A DNA stretch of 64,000 bases from an uncultured Algibacter sp. (GCA_947499935.1 CANMQH010000006.1:124001-188000), one strand, 5' to 3'. Positions 11,088 through 20,634 are shown, counted from the stretch's first letter. The notes: generated by a model from the letters alone, not told the origin. Translations and numbers: made by a program.

Positions 11088-11942
11088 TTAAACCAAAACG
11101 GCTTTAATCATCCTATCTTTCTTAAACATATCTTGCCTTAGCTCAATATTTTCAAACTTATTTTGTTTTAGCATTTGCATCATATCATTACCAAGATATT
11201 CATTAATCTCAAAAAACAACAAACCGCTATGACTTAATTTATCAATGGCAAATTTAGTAATAGCATCGTAAAATTGTAATGGATTTTCATTGGTTACAAA
11301 AAGTGCCAAATGAGGTTCGTTTTCTAGCACATTAGGTTTCATTAATTCTTTTTCTTGCGCTCTAACATAAGGCGGATTTGAAACAATAATATCAAACTTT
11401 AAATCATTAAAACCCCATGTTTCAGCATTTAAAATATCTACATTTAAAAACTCAATTTTCACCTTATTTAATTCGGCATTATGCTTGGCTATTTCCAAAG
11501 CATCTTTACTAACATCTAACGCATAAATACGAGCGTTAGGTAAATTATTAGCAAGCGCTATAGCAATACAACCACTACCCGTACCAATATCTAATATTTT
11601 AAGTGGTCGGTTTATTGAAGACTCAACACTTAAAACCCACGCTACTAATTCTTCGGTTTCTGGCCTTGGAATTAAAGTATGCTCGCTAACCTTAAAAGGC
11701 AATCCGTAAAACTCCGTTTCTCCTAATATATATTGTATGGGCTTTTGTTGTTTTAATAATTGTAAAGCATCCAAAATAAGATGCACCTTATCTGTTTTAA
11801 GTTCAGGATTCACAACCAATTGAATTCTTGAAACCCTATAAAACGCATCTAACAAAATATAAAACAAGCTATCAACTTCTTTGGAAGCATAAATAGCATC
11901 TAACTCCACATGAAATGTATTTTGAATATCTTTTAGTTTCAA
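11088..11942 (-). CDS. prmC: Peptide chain release factor glutamine methyltransferase PrmC
   Basis: Methylates the GGQ glutamine of release factors, with S-adenosylmethionine as donor. It has 284 residues. The SAM-binding motif is ILDIGTGSGCIAIALA and the catalytic NPPY is in VSNPPYVRA near residue 190; the N-terminal helical domain carries PIQYILGETEFYG, typical of PrmC rather than of adenine DNA methyltransferases. The gene follows the acetyltransferase at 11982 in the same direction, 39 bases away. Confidence 0.95.
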   Translation of the reverse strand: MKLKDIQNTFHVELDAIYASKEVDSLFYILLDAFYRVSRIQLVVNPELKTDKVHLILDALQLLKQQKPIQYILGETEFYGLPFKVSEHTLIPRPETEELVAWVLSVESSINRPLKILDIGTGSGCIAIALANNLPNARIYALDVSKDALEIAKHNAELNKVKIEFLNVDILNAETWGFNDLKFDIIVSNPPYVRAQEKELMKPNVLENEPHLALFVTNENPLQFYDAITKFAIDKLSHSGLLFFEINEYLGNDMMQMLKQNKFENIELRQDMFKKDRMIKAVLV

Positions 11943-11981
11943 TTTGAATTTATTTTCTTAAAATATTAAATAAGCCACAAA

Positions 11982-12473
11982 CTATAATTCCTTTAACATC
12001 CAAACGCCACAAGAAAAGTGTCCCGTATTACCCAATGCTTCATTTAAATGCTTAAATCCGTAATGCTCATATATATGAATGGCTGCTTTAAGTTGAGGCG
12101 CAGATTCTACATAGCATTTATGATACCCCAATTTAGCTGCTGATTGCATACATTTTTCAAAAAGCAATTTACCATACCCTTGCCCTCTAATTTTTGGAGA
12201 AAAATACATTTTTTGAATTTCGCATATTTCAGATTCAAAATCTGTTAACGGTTTTACACCTGCGCCACCCATAATTTCACCATTAACATCAATAACATAA
12301 TATATATCATTATTATTTTGATACGATTCGTACATTTTTGGCGTTTCCTTATCTGAAAATGCAGTGCCTTCTAAAGGAATTTTAAATTCGTGAAAACAAG
12401 CCCTAATAACTTGCTCTAACTGCGCATTATCTTGAGGTTCTATTTCTCGAATAACTATAGTATCTTTACTCAC
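11982..12473 (-). CDS. GNAT family N-acetyltransferase
   Basis: Protein of 163 residues with the GNAT acetyl-CoA binding block QKMYFSPKIRGQGYGKLLFE and the C-terminal YEHYGFK motif. The start codon appears to be GTG (complement of 12471-12473), giving MSKDTIVIREIEP; no better ATG precedes it. Substrate cannot be told. It lies upstream of prmC and diverges from the LEA-type gene. Confidence 0.85.
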   Translation of the reverse strand: MSKDTIVIREIEPQDNAQLEQVIRACFHEFKIPLEGTAFSDKETPKMYESYQNNNDIYYVIDVNGEIMGGAGVKPLTDFESEICEIQKMYFSPKIRGQGYGKLLFEKCMQSAAKLGYHKCYVESAPQLKAAIHIYEHYGFKHLNEALGNTGHFSCGVWMLKEL

Positions 12474-12527
12474 TTTAAGGATGTTTTATTAAAGGAGTGA
12501 AGATACATAAATCGTAAAAAAATCGAT

Positions 12528-12983
12528 ATGAAAAGACTTATAATCTTATCAACAATATGCTTACTAATTTTAGGCTGTTCGGTAAAAGAAAAACCCATTT
12601 TTATCGGTATTGAAAATATAGAAGTCATAGAATCGACTTCAAAACACATAACGCTTACTGCCAATGCAAATTTTATGAACCCAAACGATATTGGTGGCGA
12701 ACTACAAACCGATGAGATTAAAGTATTTGTAAATAATAATGAAGTAGCCCAAGTATCTTCTAAAAGTTTTAAAGTACCTGCGAAAAAAGAATTTTCCATA
12801 CCACTTAAAACAAGAATACCTATTGATAGCCTTTGGAGTGATAAAAACTTAAGCGGCTTATTAGGTAGTCTTTTTACAAAAAAAATAAAAGTGCAATATA
12901 CTGGAGACATAAAATATAAAGTCTTTGGATTTTCGCATTTTTACACCATTAACCAAACAGAAGATATTAATATTAAATTTTAA
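12528..12983 (+). CDS. LEA type 2 / WHy-domain lipoprotein
   Basis: Protein of 151 residues. A lipoprotein signal ends in LLILGC (Cys at residue 17), followed by a single beta-sandwich domain of LEA14/WHy type: ITLTANANFMNPNDIGGEL carries the alternating hydrophobic pattern and Asn-Pro-Asn turn of this family. Members are linked to stress tolerance in plants; bacterial roles are mostly unknown. It is followed after two bases by ribD, probably in the same transcript. Confidence 0.7.
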   Translation: MKRLIILSTICLLILGCSVKEKPIFIGIENIEVIESTSKHITLTANANFMNPNDIGGELQTDEIKVFVNNNEVAQVSSKSFKVPAKKEFSIPLKTRIPIDSLWSDKNLSGLLGSLFTKKIKVQYTGDIKYKVFGFSHFYTINQTEDINIKF

Positions 12984-12985
12984 TC

Positions 12986-13990
12986 TTGAAAAATCACGAA
13001 TTTTATATTAATCGCTGTCTTGAAATTGCAAAAAACGGACTAGGAAACACCAGACCCAACCCTGCGGTTGGAAGTGTTATTGTATATAACAACAACATTA
13101 TTGGAGAAGGCTACACAAGTACTTATGGAGGTAACCACGCCGAAGTAAATGCCATAAATTCTGTAAAAAACATAGATTTACTTAAAAAATCTACGCTTTA
13201 TGTCACTTTAGAGCCTTGTTCTCATTACGGAAAAACACCACCCTGTAGCGACCTTATTATTAAACACAACATACCAAACGTTGTTATTGGTTGCGTTGAC
13301 GATAATGAGCAAGTTGCTGGAAAAGGCATAAAAAAACTAAAAGACGCTGGTTGCCACATTACTGTTGGTATACTAGAAGCAGATTGTAAAAACTATCACA
13401 AACGTTTTTTTACATTTCACAATAAAAAACGCCCTTATATTATTTTAAAATGGGCACAAACACCCCATGGATTTATAGCTCCAAAAAACAAAACAGCATT
13501 AAAACCCGTATGGATTACTAACGCATTTTCCAGACAGCTAGTGCATAAATGGCGGGCAGAAGAACAAGCCATATTAGTAGGCAAAAACACCGTTTTAGAA
13601 GACAATCCCACTTTAACTACCAGAGACTGGACTGGACAAAACCCCATTAGGATTATTATAGATGCCAAAGAAAAATTACATAAAAAACATAATGCCTTTA
13701 ATACCGAAGCTAAAACCATAACCTTAACCAACAAAACAATAGACTACTCCAATAATGTAGCAAAACAGATATGTAACGTCCTTTTTGAAAACGATATAAA
13801 TTCTGTAATTATTGAAGGGGGAGCAAGAACACTTCAAACCTTTATAGATGAAAATTTATGGGATGAAGCTAGAGTTTTCTATGGCATTACCGAATTTACA
13901 CAAGGTGTACAAGCCCCAATTTTTAATGGCATATTAGTTTCTGAAGAAAAAATTATTACCGATACACTTAAAATATACAAAAATGATTGA
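12986..13990 (+). CDS. ribD: Riboflavin biosynthesis deaminase/reductase RibD
   Basis: Bifunctional enzyme for the second and third steps of riboflavin synthesis. It has 334 residues. The N-terminal zinc deaminase has HAEVNAI (His51, Glu53) and PCSHYGKTPPC (Cys78 and Cys87), and the C-terminal reductase domain starts near residue 145 (RPYIILKWAQTPHG) and includes IIEGGARTLQTF. The apparent start is TTG, two bases after the LEA-type stop codon; the protein begins exactly where homologues start, so translational coupling through a weak start is likely. It overlaps the next gene by 8 bases. Confidence 0.94.
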   Translation: MKNHEFYINRCLEIAKNGLGNTRPNPAVGSVIVYNNNIIGEGYTSTYGGNHAEVNAINSVKNIDLLKKSTLYVTLEPCSHYGKTPPCSDLIIKHNIPNVVIGCVDDNEQVAGKGIKKLKDAGCHITVGILEADCKNYHKRFFTFHNKKRPYIILKWAQTPHGFIAPKNKTALKPVWITNAFSRQLVHKWRAEEQAILVGKNTVLEDNPTLTTRDWTGQNPIRIIIDAKEKLHKKHNAFNTEAKTITLTNKTIDYSNNVAKQICNVLFENDINSVIIEGGARTLQTFIDENLWDEARVFYGITEFTQGVQAPIFNGILVSEEKIITDTLKIYKND

Positions 13991-14594
13991 AACTATTATT
14001 TTCGATTTTGGCAATGTCTTTATTAATATAGATATCGATGGTGCGCAAAAACATGCCCTCGAAACATTTAACATCAAATCACTCTCTGATGAGATGCTTG
14101 CGTTTAATAGTTTTTATGAACAAGGCTTAATATCCACAAGCGAGTTTATCGATTTCTATGCTGAAAACTTCCCAAAACTAACAAAAGAAATACTTATTGA
14201 TACTTGGAATTGTATTTTAAAAGATTTCCCTAAACATCGCCTAGATTTTTTAAAACAATTAAAAGCCACCAACAAATACAAACTGATACTATTAAGCAAC
14301 ACCAACGAACTCCATATTAATTGGATTAAACAACATGTTTTATTTTACGAAGATTTTAAAAATTGTTTTGATGCCTTTTACCTATCTCATGAAATCAATT
14401 TAGTAAAACCTAATACCGATATTTTTGAATTTGTATTGAATGAAAACAAACTAAAACCTGAAACCTGTCTTTTTATAGATGACAATGCCGATAATATTAA
14501 AACAGCATCCAATATGGGGATTTCTAGCTGGCACATTAAACCTGATAAAGACGATGTAGTCGATTTATTTAAAATTAAAAACGATTTATTTTAA
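13983..14594 (+). CDS. HAD superfamily hydrolase, YihX-like
   Basis: Protein of 203 residues with the HAD motifs in order: FDFGNVFINID (motif I; the second Asp of DxD is replaced, as in the FDFGNV subgroup), LLSNTN (motif II), VKPN with its lysine (motif III) and FIDDNADNI (motif IV). The FDFGNV form is typical of YihX/YfnB-like sugar-phosphate phosphatases. It overlaps ribD by 8 bases, which invites the idea that it removes the phosphate from the RibD product, a missing step in many bacteria; this is inference only. Confidence 0.85.
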   Translation: MIETIIFDFGNVFINIDIDGAQKHALETFNIKSLSDEMLAFNSFYEQGLISTSEFIDFYAENFPKLTKEILIDTWNCILKDFPKHRLDFLKQLKATNKYKLILLSNTNELHINWIKQHVLFYEDFKNCFDAFYLSHEINLVKPNTDIFEFVLNENKLKPETCLFIDDNADNIKTASNMGISSWHIKPDKDDVVDLFKIKNDLF

Positions 14595-14628
14595 CAACAG
14601 CATCTAAAGTTTCACCCAATTAATCCAA

Positions 14629-15243
14629 TTGATAGAAAAAGACACATATAAGACTATTACCGCAGTTACTGATTCCGTTTTGTTTAAGGATAAAAACAGT
14701 AAGTTTTTTGGTTATGCTTTTCCTGTTACAAATCAAGACGATGTTAAAAACTATCTAGCCCATTTAAAAAAAGAGCATCATTCTGCAAGACATTGGTGTT
14801 ATGCTTATCAATTAGGTACCGCAGACATAGCTTACAGAGTAAATGACGATGGCGAACCAAAAAATACTGCTGGCATGCCTATATACGGGCAAATACAATC
14901 TTACGAGCTCACCAATATTTTAATTGTGGTTGTCCGGTATTTTGGCGGCGTAAAACTAGGCGTTAGTGGATTAATAAACGCTTACAGAACAGCAACACAA
15001 ATGGCACTGACTGCCTCTAAAATAGTTGAAAAAACTATAAAAACGCATTACCTCATTGTATTTGAATACAAAAACATGAATACAATAATGCGCATAATTA
15101 AAGAAAAAAAACTAACCATTACTAATCAAAAATTAGAAATGGATTGTCAGATAACGATATCGGTTAGAAAAAATGAAGCAGAAGCCGTATTTAGTAGTTT
15201 TAATCGTCTTTTTGAAATTCAAATTAAAGAAATACAACCTTAA
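14629..15243 (+). CDS. IMPACT/YigZ family protein
   Basis: Protein of 204 residues with the UPF0029 signature in two blocks: HHSARHWCYAYQLG and NDDGEPKNTAGMPI, then VVVVRYFGGVKLGVSGL. This is the conserved N-terminal domain of YigZ/IMPACT, linked in eukaryotes to Gcn2 regulation and of uncertain role in bacteria. The apparent start is TTG at 14629, 34 bases after the HAD gene. It is convergent with the thioesterase and overlaps its stop codon by 4 bases. Confidence 0.88.
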   Translation: MIEKDTYKTITAVTDSVLFKDKNSKFFGYAFPVTNQDDVKNYLAHLKKEHHSARHWCYAYQLGTADIAYRVNDDGEPKNTAGMPIYGQIQSYELTNILIVVVRYFGGVKLGVSGLINAYRTATQMALTASKIVEKTIKTHYLIVFEYKNMNTIMRIIKEKKLTITNQKLEMDCQITISVRKNEAEAVFSSFNRLFEIQIKEIQP

Positions 15244-15638
15244 CCTTTTAAAACATCTAATATGTACTTTGGAGCCCTGACTGGTCTATTCGTTTTCATA
15301 TCTACAAATACCAAAACCGTATTTGCTTTTGTAAGAATTTCTCCTTTTTGATTTGTAATCTCGTAGGCGAACTCAATTTTAGCTGTGGGTGTATTTATAA
15401 GTTGCGTTTTTACATTAATAACATCATCATAACACGCTGATTTTTTAAAATATAGAGACATAGAAACAACTGGCAACATAATGCCTGATTCTTCCATTTT
15501 TTTGTAAGAAACACCTAATTTCCGTAACCACTCAATACGTCCCATTTCAAGGTATAATGCATAATTACCATGATAAACAACGCCCATTTGGTCTGTTTCA
15601 CCATATCTCACTCTTATTTGTATTTCATCGATTTTCAT
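15240..15638 (-). CDS. Acyl-CoA thioesterase, YbgC/4HBT hotdog family
   Basis: Protein of 132 residues forming one hotdog domain. The YbgC-type motif RYGETDQMGVVYHGNYALY includes the catalytic Asp of the 4-hydroxybenzoyl-CoA thioesterase family. It hydrolyses acyl-CoA thioesters in the cytoplasm; the substrate chain is unknown. It is a single gene diverging from dnaA. Confidence 0.88.
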   Translation of the reverse strand: MKIDEIQIRVRYGETDQMGVVYHGNYALYLEMGRIEWLRKLGVSYKKMEESGIMLPVVSMSLYFKKSACYDDVINVKTQLINTPTAKIEFAYEITNQKGEILTKANTVLVFVDMKTNRPVRAPKYILDVLKG

Positions 15639-15825
15639 AGCAAAGTTTAAATATTTTTTTGTAGTTTCGGCTAGTGGCTAAACATGAGGAAAAAAATCTA
15701 TAAATTCAATAGCAAATCATTTTTTTTTTAAGATTTTTGTTCACATATTTGCCAAACAATTGAGGGACTGGAAATTTATTTTTCCAACGCACAAACTAAT
15801 CTAAAACAAACCATAACTTAAAACA

Positions 15826-17253
15826 ATGAGTATAACTGCGCAATCGGTATGGAATAACTGTCTGGAATTCATAAAGGATAATATCCAACCGCAAGCATAC
15901 AAAACTTGGTTTGAACCTATTGTTGCAGTTAAACTTACGGATAACGCATTAAGTATTCAAGTACCTAGTAAATTCTTTTACGAATGGCTTGAAGAACACT
16001 ATGTAAAAATACTTAAAGTATCCCTTACTAAAGAATTGGGAGAAACAGCCAAACTTGTTTACATTATAAAAATGGAAAACACGTATGGTAACAAACAACC
16101 TTTTACCGAAAAAATTCCAAGTTCAAATAGAACGTCTGTTAAATCACAAGATGTTGATATTCCTTTAAACAATAAAAATCCCGAATTACGTAATCCATTT
16201 GTAATTCCTGGTATTAGAAATGTAAAAATAGAATCTCAACTTAATCCTAATTACAGTTTTGAAAACTTTTTAGAAGGTGACTCTAACCGATTAGCGCGTA
16301 GTGCTGGATTAGCAGTTGCCGCAAAACCAGGAGGCACATCATTTAATCCTTTATTAGTTTTTGGTGGTGTTGGATTAGGAAAAACACATTTAGCACATGC
16401 TATTGGTGTTGATATAAAGGACAAATATCCAGAAAAAACCGTTTTATATATTTCTGCTGAAAAGTTTACACAGCAATACATAGACGCTGTTAAGAAAAAT
16501 AATAGAAATGATTTTATTCATTTTTATCAAATTATAGATGTTTTAATTATTGATGATGTTCAGTTTCTTTCTGGCAAGACAGGAACTCAAGATGTATTCT
16601 TTCATATTTTTAATCACTTGCACCAAAATGGGAAACAGGTTATTTTAACCAGTGACAAAGCACCTGTAGACATGCAAGATATTGAGCAACGCTTATTATC
16701 TCGTTTTAAATGGGGATTATCTGCAGAATTGCAAAACCCAGATTTTGAAACCAGAGTTTCAATTCTAAAAAACAAACTATATCGTGATGGTGTTGAAATG
16801 CCAGATGATATTATTGAATATGTTGCCAAAAACATTAAATCTAACGTTAGAGAGCTAGAAGGCGCCATCATATCGCTAATTGCACAATCATCTTTTAATA
16901 AAAAGGAAATTACAATAGACTTAGCTCGTGTTATCGTAGAGAAGTTTGTTAAGAACACAAAACGTGAGGTTTCTATAGATTATATCCAAAAAGTAGTATC
17001 TGATTATTTCCAAATGGATATCGATACACTACAATCTAAAACCAGAAAACGTCATATAGTACAAGCAAGGCAACTGGCCATGTTTTTTGCAAAAAAATTC
17101 ACAAAAGCGTCTTTAGCTAGTATTGGTTCGCAAATTGGAAAACGTGATCACGCCACGGTTTTACACGCCTGTAAAACGGTAGACAACTTATCTTCAACAG
17201 ATAAACAATTTAAAAAATACGTTGAAGATATTACCAAAAAACTTTCTATTTAA
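15826..17253 (+). CDS. dnaA: Chromosomal replication initiator DnaA
   Basis: AAA+ ATPase that opens the replication origin. It has 475 residues. Domain I is the N-terminal VWNNCLEFIKDNI helix region; Walker A is GGVGLGKTH at about 180-188; Walker B is LIIDDVQFL; the arginine finger region is QRLLSRFKWG; the C-terminal DNA-binding helix-turn-helix carries RDHATVLHACKTV (about 446-458). The 187-base upstream spacer contains no convincing cluster of DnaA boxes, so an adjacent origin is not supported. Confidence 0.97.
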   Translation: MSITAQSVWNNCLEFIKDNIQPQAYKTWFEPIVAVKLTDNALSIQVPSKFFYEWLEEHYVKILKVSLTKELGETAKLVYIIKMENTYGNKQPFTEKIPSSNRTSVKSQDVDIPLNNKNPELRNPFVIPGIRNVKIESQLNPNYSFENFLEGDSNRLARSAGLAVAAKPGGTSFNPLLVFGGVGLGKTHLAHAIGVDIKDKYPEKTVLYISAEKFTQQYIDAVKKNNRNDFIHFYQIIDVLIIDDVQFLSGKTGTQDVFFHIFNHLHQNGKQVILTSDKAPVDMQDIEQRLLSRFKWGLSAELQNPDFETRVSILKNKLYRDGVEMPDDIIEYVAKNIKSNVRELEGAIISLIAQSSFNKKEITIDLARVIVEKFVKNTKREVSIDYIQKVVSDYFQMDIDTLQSKTRKRHIVQARQLAMFFAKKFTKASLASIGSQIGKRDHATVLHACKTVDNLSSTDKQFKKYVEDITKKLSI

Positions 17254-17265
17254 AGCGTATTTACA

Positions 17266-17721
17266 ATGACTAAAATTCTTATGGTTTGCTTAGGAAACAT
17301 ATGCCGTTCTCCTCTAGCCGAAGGTATTTTAAAATCTAAACTCGCTAATACTTCTTTTTTAGTTGACTCCGCAGGAACAGCTAATTATCATGAAGATAAT
17401 CCACCAGACCATCGCTCTATTGCTGTAGCCAGAAAGTACGGTTTAGATATTTCTAAATTAAAAGCCAGACAATTTACAGTTTCAGATTTTGATACCTTCG
17501 ATTTTATTTATGTCATGGACGCATCAAACTATAATAATGTTATTAAACTAGCTAGACATGATGAAGATGTTAAAAAAGTCTATCGAATTTTAAATGAAGT
17601 TTATCCTAATCAAAATCACGATGTGCCTGACCCCTATTATGGTGGTGATGCTGGATTTGAAAATATTTATACGATGCTTAACGAAGCCTGTGATTATATA
17701 GCCAAAAAGTTAAAGCAATAA
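17266..17721 (+). CDS. Low molecular weight protein-tyrosine phosphatase
   Basis: Protein of 151 residues with the P-loop CLGNICRS (catalytic Cys8, Arg14) at the N-terminus and the general-acid motif VPDPYYG near the C-terminus, the two signatures of this family. It is cytoplasmic. It follows dnaA by 12 bases, a pairing often seen in flavobacteria, and may be co-transcribed. Targets in this lineage are unknown. Confidence 0.93.
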   Translation: MTKILMVCLGNICRSPLAEGILKSKLANTSFLVDSAGTANYHEDNPPDHRSIAVARKYGLDISKLKARQFTVSDFDTFDFIYVMDASNYNNVIKLARHDEDVKKVYRILNEVYPNQNHDVPDPYYGGDAGFENIYTMLNEACDYIAKKLKQ

Positions 17722-17773
17722 TTTGGTTATAGATGTCGTTGATTATTTATTAACTTTACTAAAAAGCTTAAAT

Positions 17774-19201
17774 ATGATTCGCCCTCAATCAATACGCTCC
17801 TTTTTATCCCTTATTATTTTTTTCAACACAGTTCTTATAGGTTTTTCACAAAATATAGAACTCCAAAATTTTGCTTCTGACTTTACTGATATTGTAGAAA
17901 TAACCAATGCAGGAGACTCAAGACTCTTTGTTGTTGAGCAAGCTGGTGTTATTAAAATATTAAATAACGACGGTAGTGTAAATGCTACACCGTTTTTAGA
18001 TATAACAAGCCTAGTACGCTCAGGTGGTGAAAATGGATTATTAGGATTGGCATTTCCTTCAGATTATGCAACTACTGGACGTTTTTACGTAAATTACACG
18101 GATAACTCTAGTTCTAATACAAATACAATAATAGCAAGATATACGGTTGATCTTGTTAACAGTCCAAATGTTGCTAACCCTACAGGAACTATACTGCTGT
18201 CTTATAATCAACCCTTTAGTAATCATAACGGTGGAAAAATAGCATTTGGCCCAGATAACTTATTGTACATCTCATCTGGAGATGGTGGTAGTGGTGGCGA
18301 CCCTGGAGATAGAGCGCAAAATCCAAATACGCTATTAGGCAAGCTTTTACGTATTGATGTTAGCGGAGCTAGTTATAGTATACCCCCAACAAATCCATTT
18401 TCAAATTCCTCCAATCGCACTAACGACCCAAGACCTGAAATTTATGCCATAGGCTTAAGAAATGCTTGGAAATTTTCGTTTGATAAAACCGATGGCGATT
18501 TATGGATTGCAGATGTAGGTCAGTTACTCATAGAGGAAATTAATAAAGTAGACGGAGCTGGAACACCTGGAGATAATTATGGTTGGAGGTGCTTTGAGGG
18601 TAGTATGAGTTTTAACTCCAGTGGAAACTGTCCTCCTGGAGGCATAAATAATACTATTGCACCAGTAGCTGAATATGACCACTCTGGTGGAAAATGTTCC
18701 ATTACTGGCGGATATATATACCGAGGAACTTCAAACATTGATTTTGTGGGCAAATACTTTTTTGCAGACTTATGCTCACAAGAAATTGGAATACTAACAG
18801 ATACAGGTTCTGGTTGGTCTATGACTTTACAAACACCAAATATTGCAGAAGGTTGGAGAACTTTTGGAGAAGATAATAATGGCGAACTTTATATAGCAGG
18901 AAAACGAACAGTCTATAAATTAAGCGATAGCAGTTTGAGTGTTACAGATATTAATAACATTGCGTTTAAATTGTATCCCAATCCTGCAAAAAACGACTTA
19001 AATATTAAGTTAACAAACAGTTTTAGCAATATTGACAAAATAACAATTACTAACATTCAAGGTCAACGCATCAATGTTATCAAAACTCCAAATAAACAAA
19101 ATATTAACATTAAAACCTCTACCTATTCTAGTGGATTATACTTTGTAGAAGTTAAAGGAAATAACAATGTTAAAGCTATTAAAAAATTAATTATAGACTA
19201 A
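17774..19201 (+). CDS. Secreted PQQ-type sugar dehydrogenase with type IX sorting domain
   Basis: Six-bladed propeller of the glucose/sorbosone dehydrogenase family. I choose the ATG at 17774 because it starts a clear signal peptide (MIRPQSIRSFLSLIIFFNTVLIGFSQ); a TTG 51 bases earlier would put an odd extension before it. Family blocks are VEQAGVIKILN, GLLGLAFPSDY, NHNGGKIAFGPD, YISSGDGGSGGDPGDRAQ and EIYAIGLRNAWKFSFD. The last 75 residues are a type A sorting domain (KLYPNPAKNDLNIKL ... GLYFVEVKGN), so it should be exported by the type IX system. Quinone cofactor use is inferred from the family. The stop abuts the next start. Confidence 0.88.
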   Translation: MIRPQSIRSFLSLIIFFNTVLIGFSQNIELQNFASDFTDIVEITNAGDSRLFVVEQAGVIKILNNDGSVNATPFLDITSLVRSGGENGLLGLAFPSDYATTGRFYVNYTDNSSSNTNTIIARYTVDLVNSPNVANPTGTILLSYNQPFSNHNGGKIAFGPDNLLYISSGDGGSGGDPGDRAQNPNTLLGKLLRIDVSGASYSIPPTNPFSNSSNRTNDPRPEIYAIGLRNAWKFSFDKTDGDLWIADVGQLLIEEINKVDGAGTPGDNYGWRCFEGSMSFNSSGNCPPGGINNTIAPVAEYDHSGGKCSITGGYIYRGTSNIDFVGKYFFADLCSQEIGILTDTGSGWSMTLQTPNIAEGWRTFGEDNNGELYIAGKRTVYKLSDSSLSVTDINNIAFKLYPNPAKNDLNIKLTNSFSNIDKITITNIQGQRINVIKTPNKQNINIKTSTYSSGLYFVEVKGNNNVKAIKKLIID

Positions 19202-19918
19202 ATGACTAACAAAATTGGCAGCTTATATCTTATCCCAACAACACTTGGTGATAATAACCCTTTAGACGTTCTCCCTATCACAGTAAAAAACAACATTGAC
19301 AAAATTGATATTTTCATTGTTGAAAACGAAAAAGCTGCCAGACGTTTTATTAAGCGTATAAGCCCAGATAAACCTCAACCTTCTCTTAAATTATTTTCAT
19401 TAAATAAATTTACTGATGAAAATGAAATACCAAGTTTTTTAGAACCCTGCTTAAAAGGCATTAATGTTGGTCTTTTATCTGATGCTGGTTGTCCGGGTGT
19501 TGCAGACCCCGGTGCTGATGTTGTTAAAATTGCTCATACTAAGCATATAAAAGTGATTCCTTTGGTTGGGCCTTCATCTATATTAATGGCCATGATGAGT
19601 TCTGGAATGAATGGACAAAGTTTTGCTTTTAATGGTTACTTACCTATTGACAAAGCTGAGCGTAAAGCAGAAATTAAACGCTTAGAACGACTTTCGTTTG
19701 AGTATAACCAATCGCAGCTTTTTATAGAAACGCCGTATCGTAATAATAAAATGCTTGAAGACTTACACCATACTTTAGAAAACAATACCGACATATGCGT
19801 GGCATGCGATATTACGCTTCCTTCTGAGTTTATTAAAACATTAACGGCTAATGCTTGGAAAAAAAATAAGGTAGACCTACATAAGAGACCTACCATATTT
19901 ATTATTCATAAAAGTTAA
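19202..19918 (+). CDS. RsmI-like SAM-dependent methyltransferase
   Basis: Protein of 238 residues of the tetrapyrrole-methylase fold used by RsmI, which 2'-O-methylates C1402 of 16S rRNA. Visible blocks are GLLSDAGCPGVADPGA and IPLVGPSSILMAMMSSG, both RsmI-like, and FIETPYRNN. It is shorter than E. coli RsmI (about 286) and starts LYLIPTTLGDN instead of the usual LYVVATPIGN, so it may be the Bacteroidota paralogue rather than RsmI itself. It starts directly at the preceding stop codon. Confidence 0.8.
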   Translation: MTNKIGSLYLIPTTLGDNNPLDVLPITVKNNIDKIDIFIVENEKAARRFIKRISPDKPQPSLKLFSLNKFTDENEIPSFLEPCLKGINVGLLSDAGCPGVADPGADVVKIAHTKHIKVIPLVGPSSILMAMMSSGMNGQSFAFNGYLPIDKAERKAEIKRLERLSFEYNQSQLFIETPYRNNKMLEDLHHTLENNTDICVACDITLPSEFIKTLTANAWKKNKVDLHKRPTIFIIHKS

Positions 19919-19974
19919 AACTTTTATTTATTCAATATATTTAGAGATAATAGCATATCCAATTACTAAAAAAA

Positions 19975-20634
19975 CTATAGTGCTTTAGCAGTTTTATTTG
20001 GTTTTAAAGTTGAGGTATCGTATCCAGAAAAGCGCTTCATATAACTATACACTGTAGTACCATAGCCATCTGTAAAATTATCAATACCATAACTCCTTAA
20101 ATATTTTTTCACACTACCAGGCCCTGCTAAGTGAGCTGCTGCTAAAATACCAGATTCAGTAACTATAATACCATTAATACGTTTCCCTACAAAATTTTTA
20201 ATATCACGTCTTAAAATCCATTTATTTCGAGCCGTATTAGCTAAGAATGCTTTTTCTTGTAGCCTTGGATTTTTCAAGAAACCATCTGTATTATCTATAC
20301 CTATCATTCTTAAAGTTTCTGCTCCAAATTGATATTTACCTAAATAACCATACGTGTTTACCGAAAAATAGTTTCCACCAGATTCCTTAAAGGCTAAAGC
20401 TTCTTTAAAACCTGCAAACGATTTTCCTAAAAATGGCGAATACGTGTAATTTTTAGAGCTAGATTCTAAAACATCATTATTTATATTTGGTACATCATTT
20501 ACAGTGTAATGTAAATCTAATCCTTTAGTAGAATATTTTCTCATATTCAAACTTTGGTTAGCTTGAAACGAAAGATGTAATAATATACATATTGTAAGTG
20601 TCATTATAGAAATACCTGCAATATTCTTTATCAT
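19975..20634 (-). CDS. Lysozyme-like peptidoglycan lytic protein
   Basis: Protein of 219 residues with one N-terminal membrane or signal segment (ISIMTLTICILLHLSFQ). A transglycosylase/lysozyme-like domain starts near residue 75: ALAFKESGGNYFSVNTYGYLGKYQFG has the Glu-Ser-Gly-Gly ... Gly-Lys-Tyr-Gln-Phe pattern of SLT-type folds, with Glu as likely catalytic acid, and AAHLAGPGSVKKYL resembles the second conserved block. It is expected to act on peptidoglycan in the periplasm. A near-perfect promoter lies at 20694-20724. The exact cleavage type is not known. Confidence 0.7.
   Translation of the reverse strand: MIKNIAGISIMTLTICILLHLSFQANQSLNMRKYSTKGLDLHYTVNDVPNINNDVLESSSKNYTYSPFLGKSFAGFKEALAFKESGGNYFSVNTYGYLGKYQFGAETLRMIGIDNTDGFLKNPRLQEKAFLANTARNKWILRRDIKNFVGKRINGIIVTESGILAAAHLAGPGSVKKYLRSYGIDNFTDGYGTTVYSYMKRFSGYDTSTLKPNKTAKAL

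Noticed and set aside
12470..12910. 146-codon frame antisense to the LEA-type lipoprotein gene
   Set aside because: The opposite strand encodes a clear lipoprotein with signal and family pattern; the antisense frame has no supporting feature.
15639..15825. Replication origin upstream of dnaA
   Set aside because: No cluster of TTATCCACA-like boxes or strong AT-unwinding repeats beyond the general AT-richness; dnaA is often not next to the origin in this phylum.
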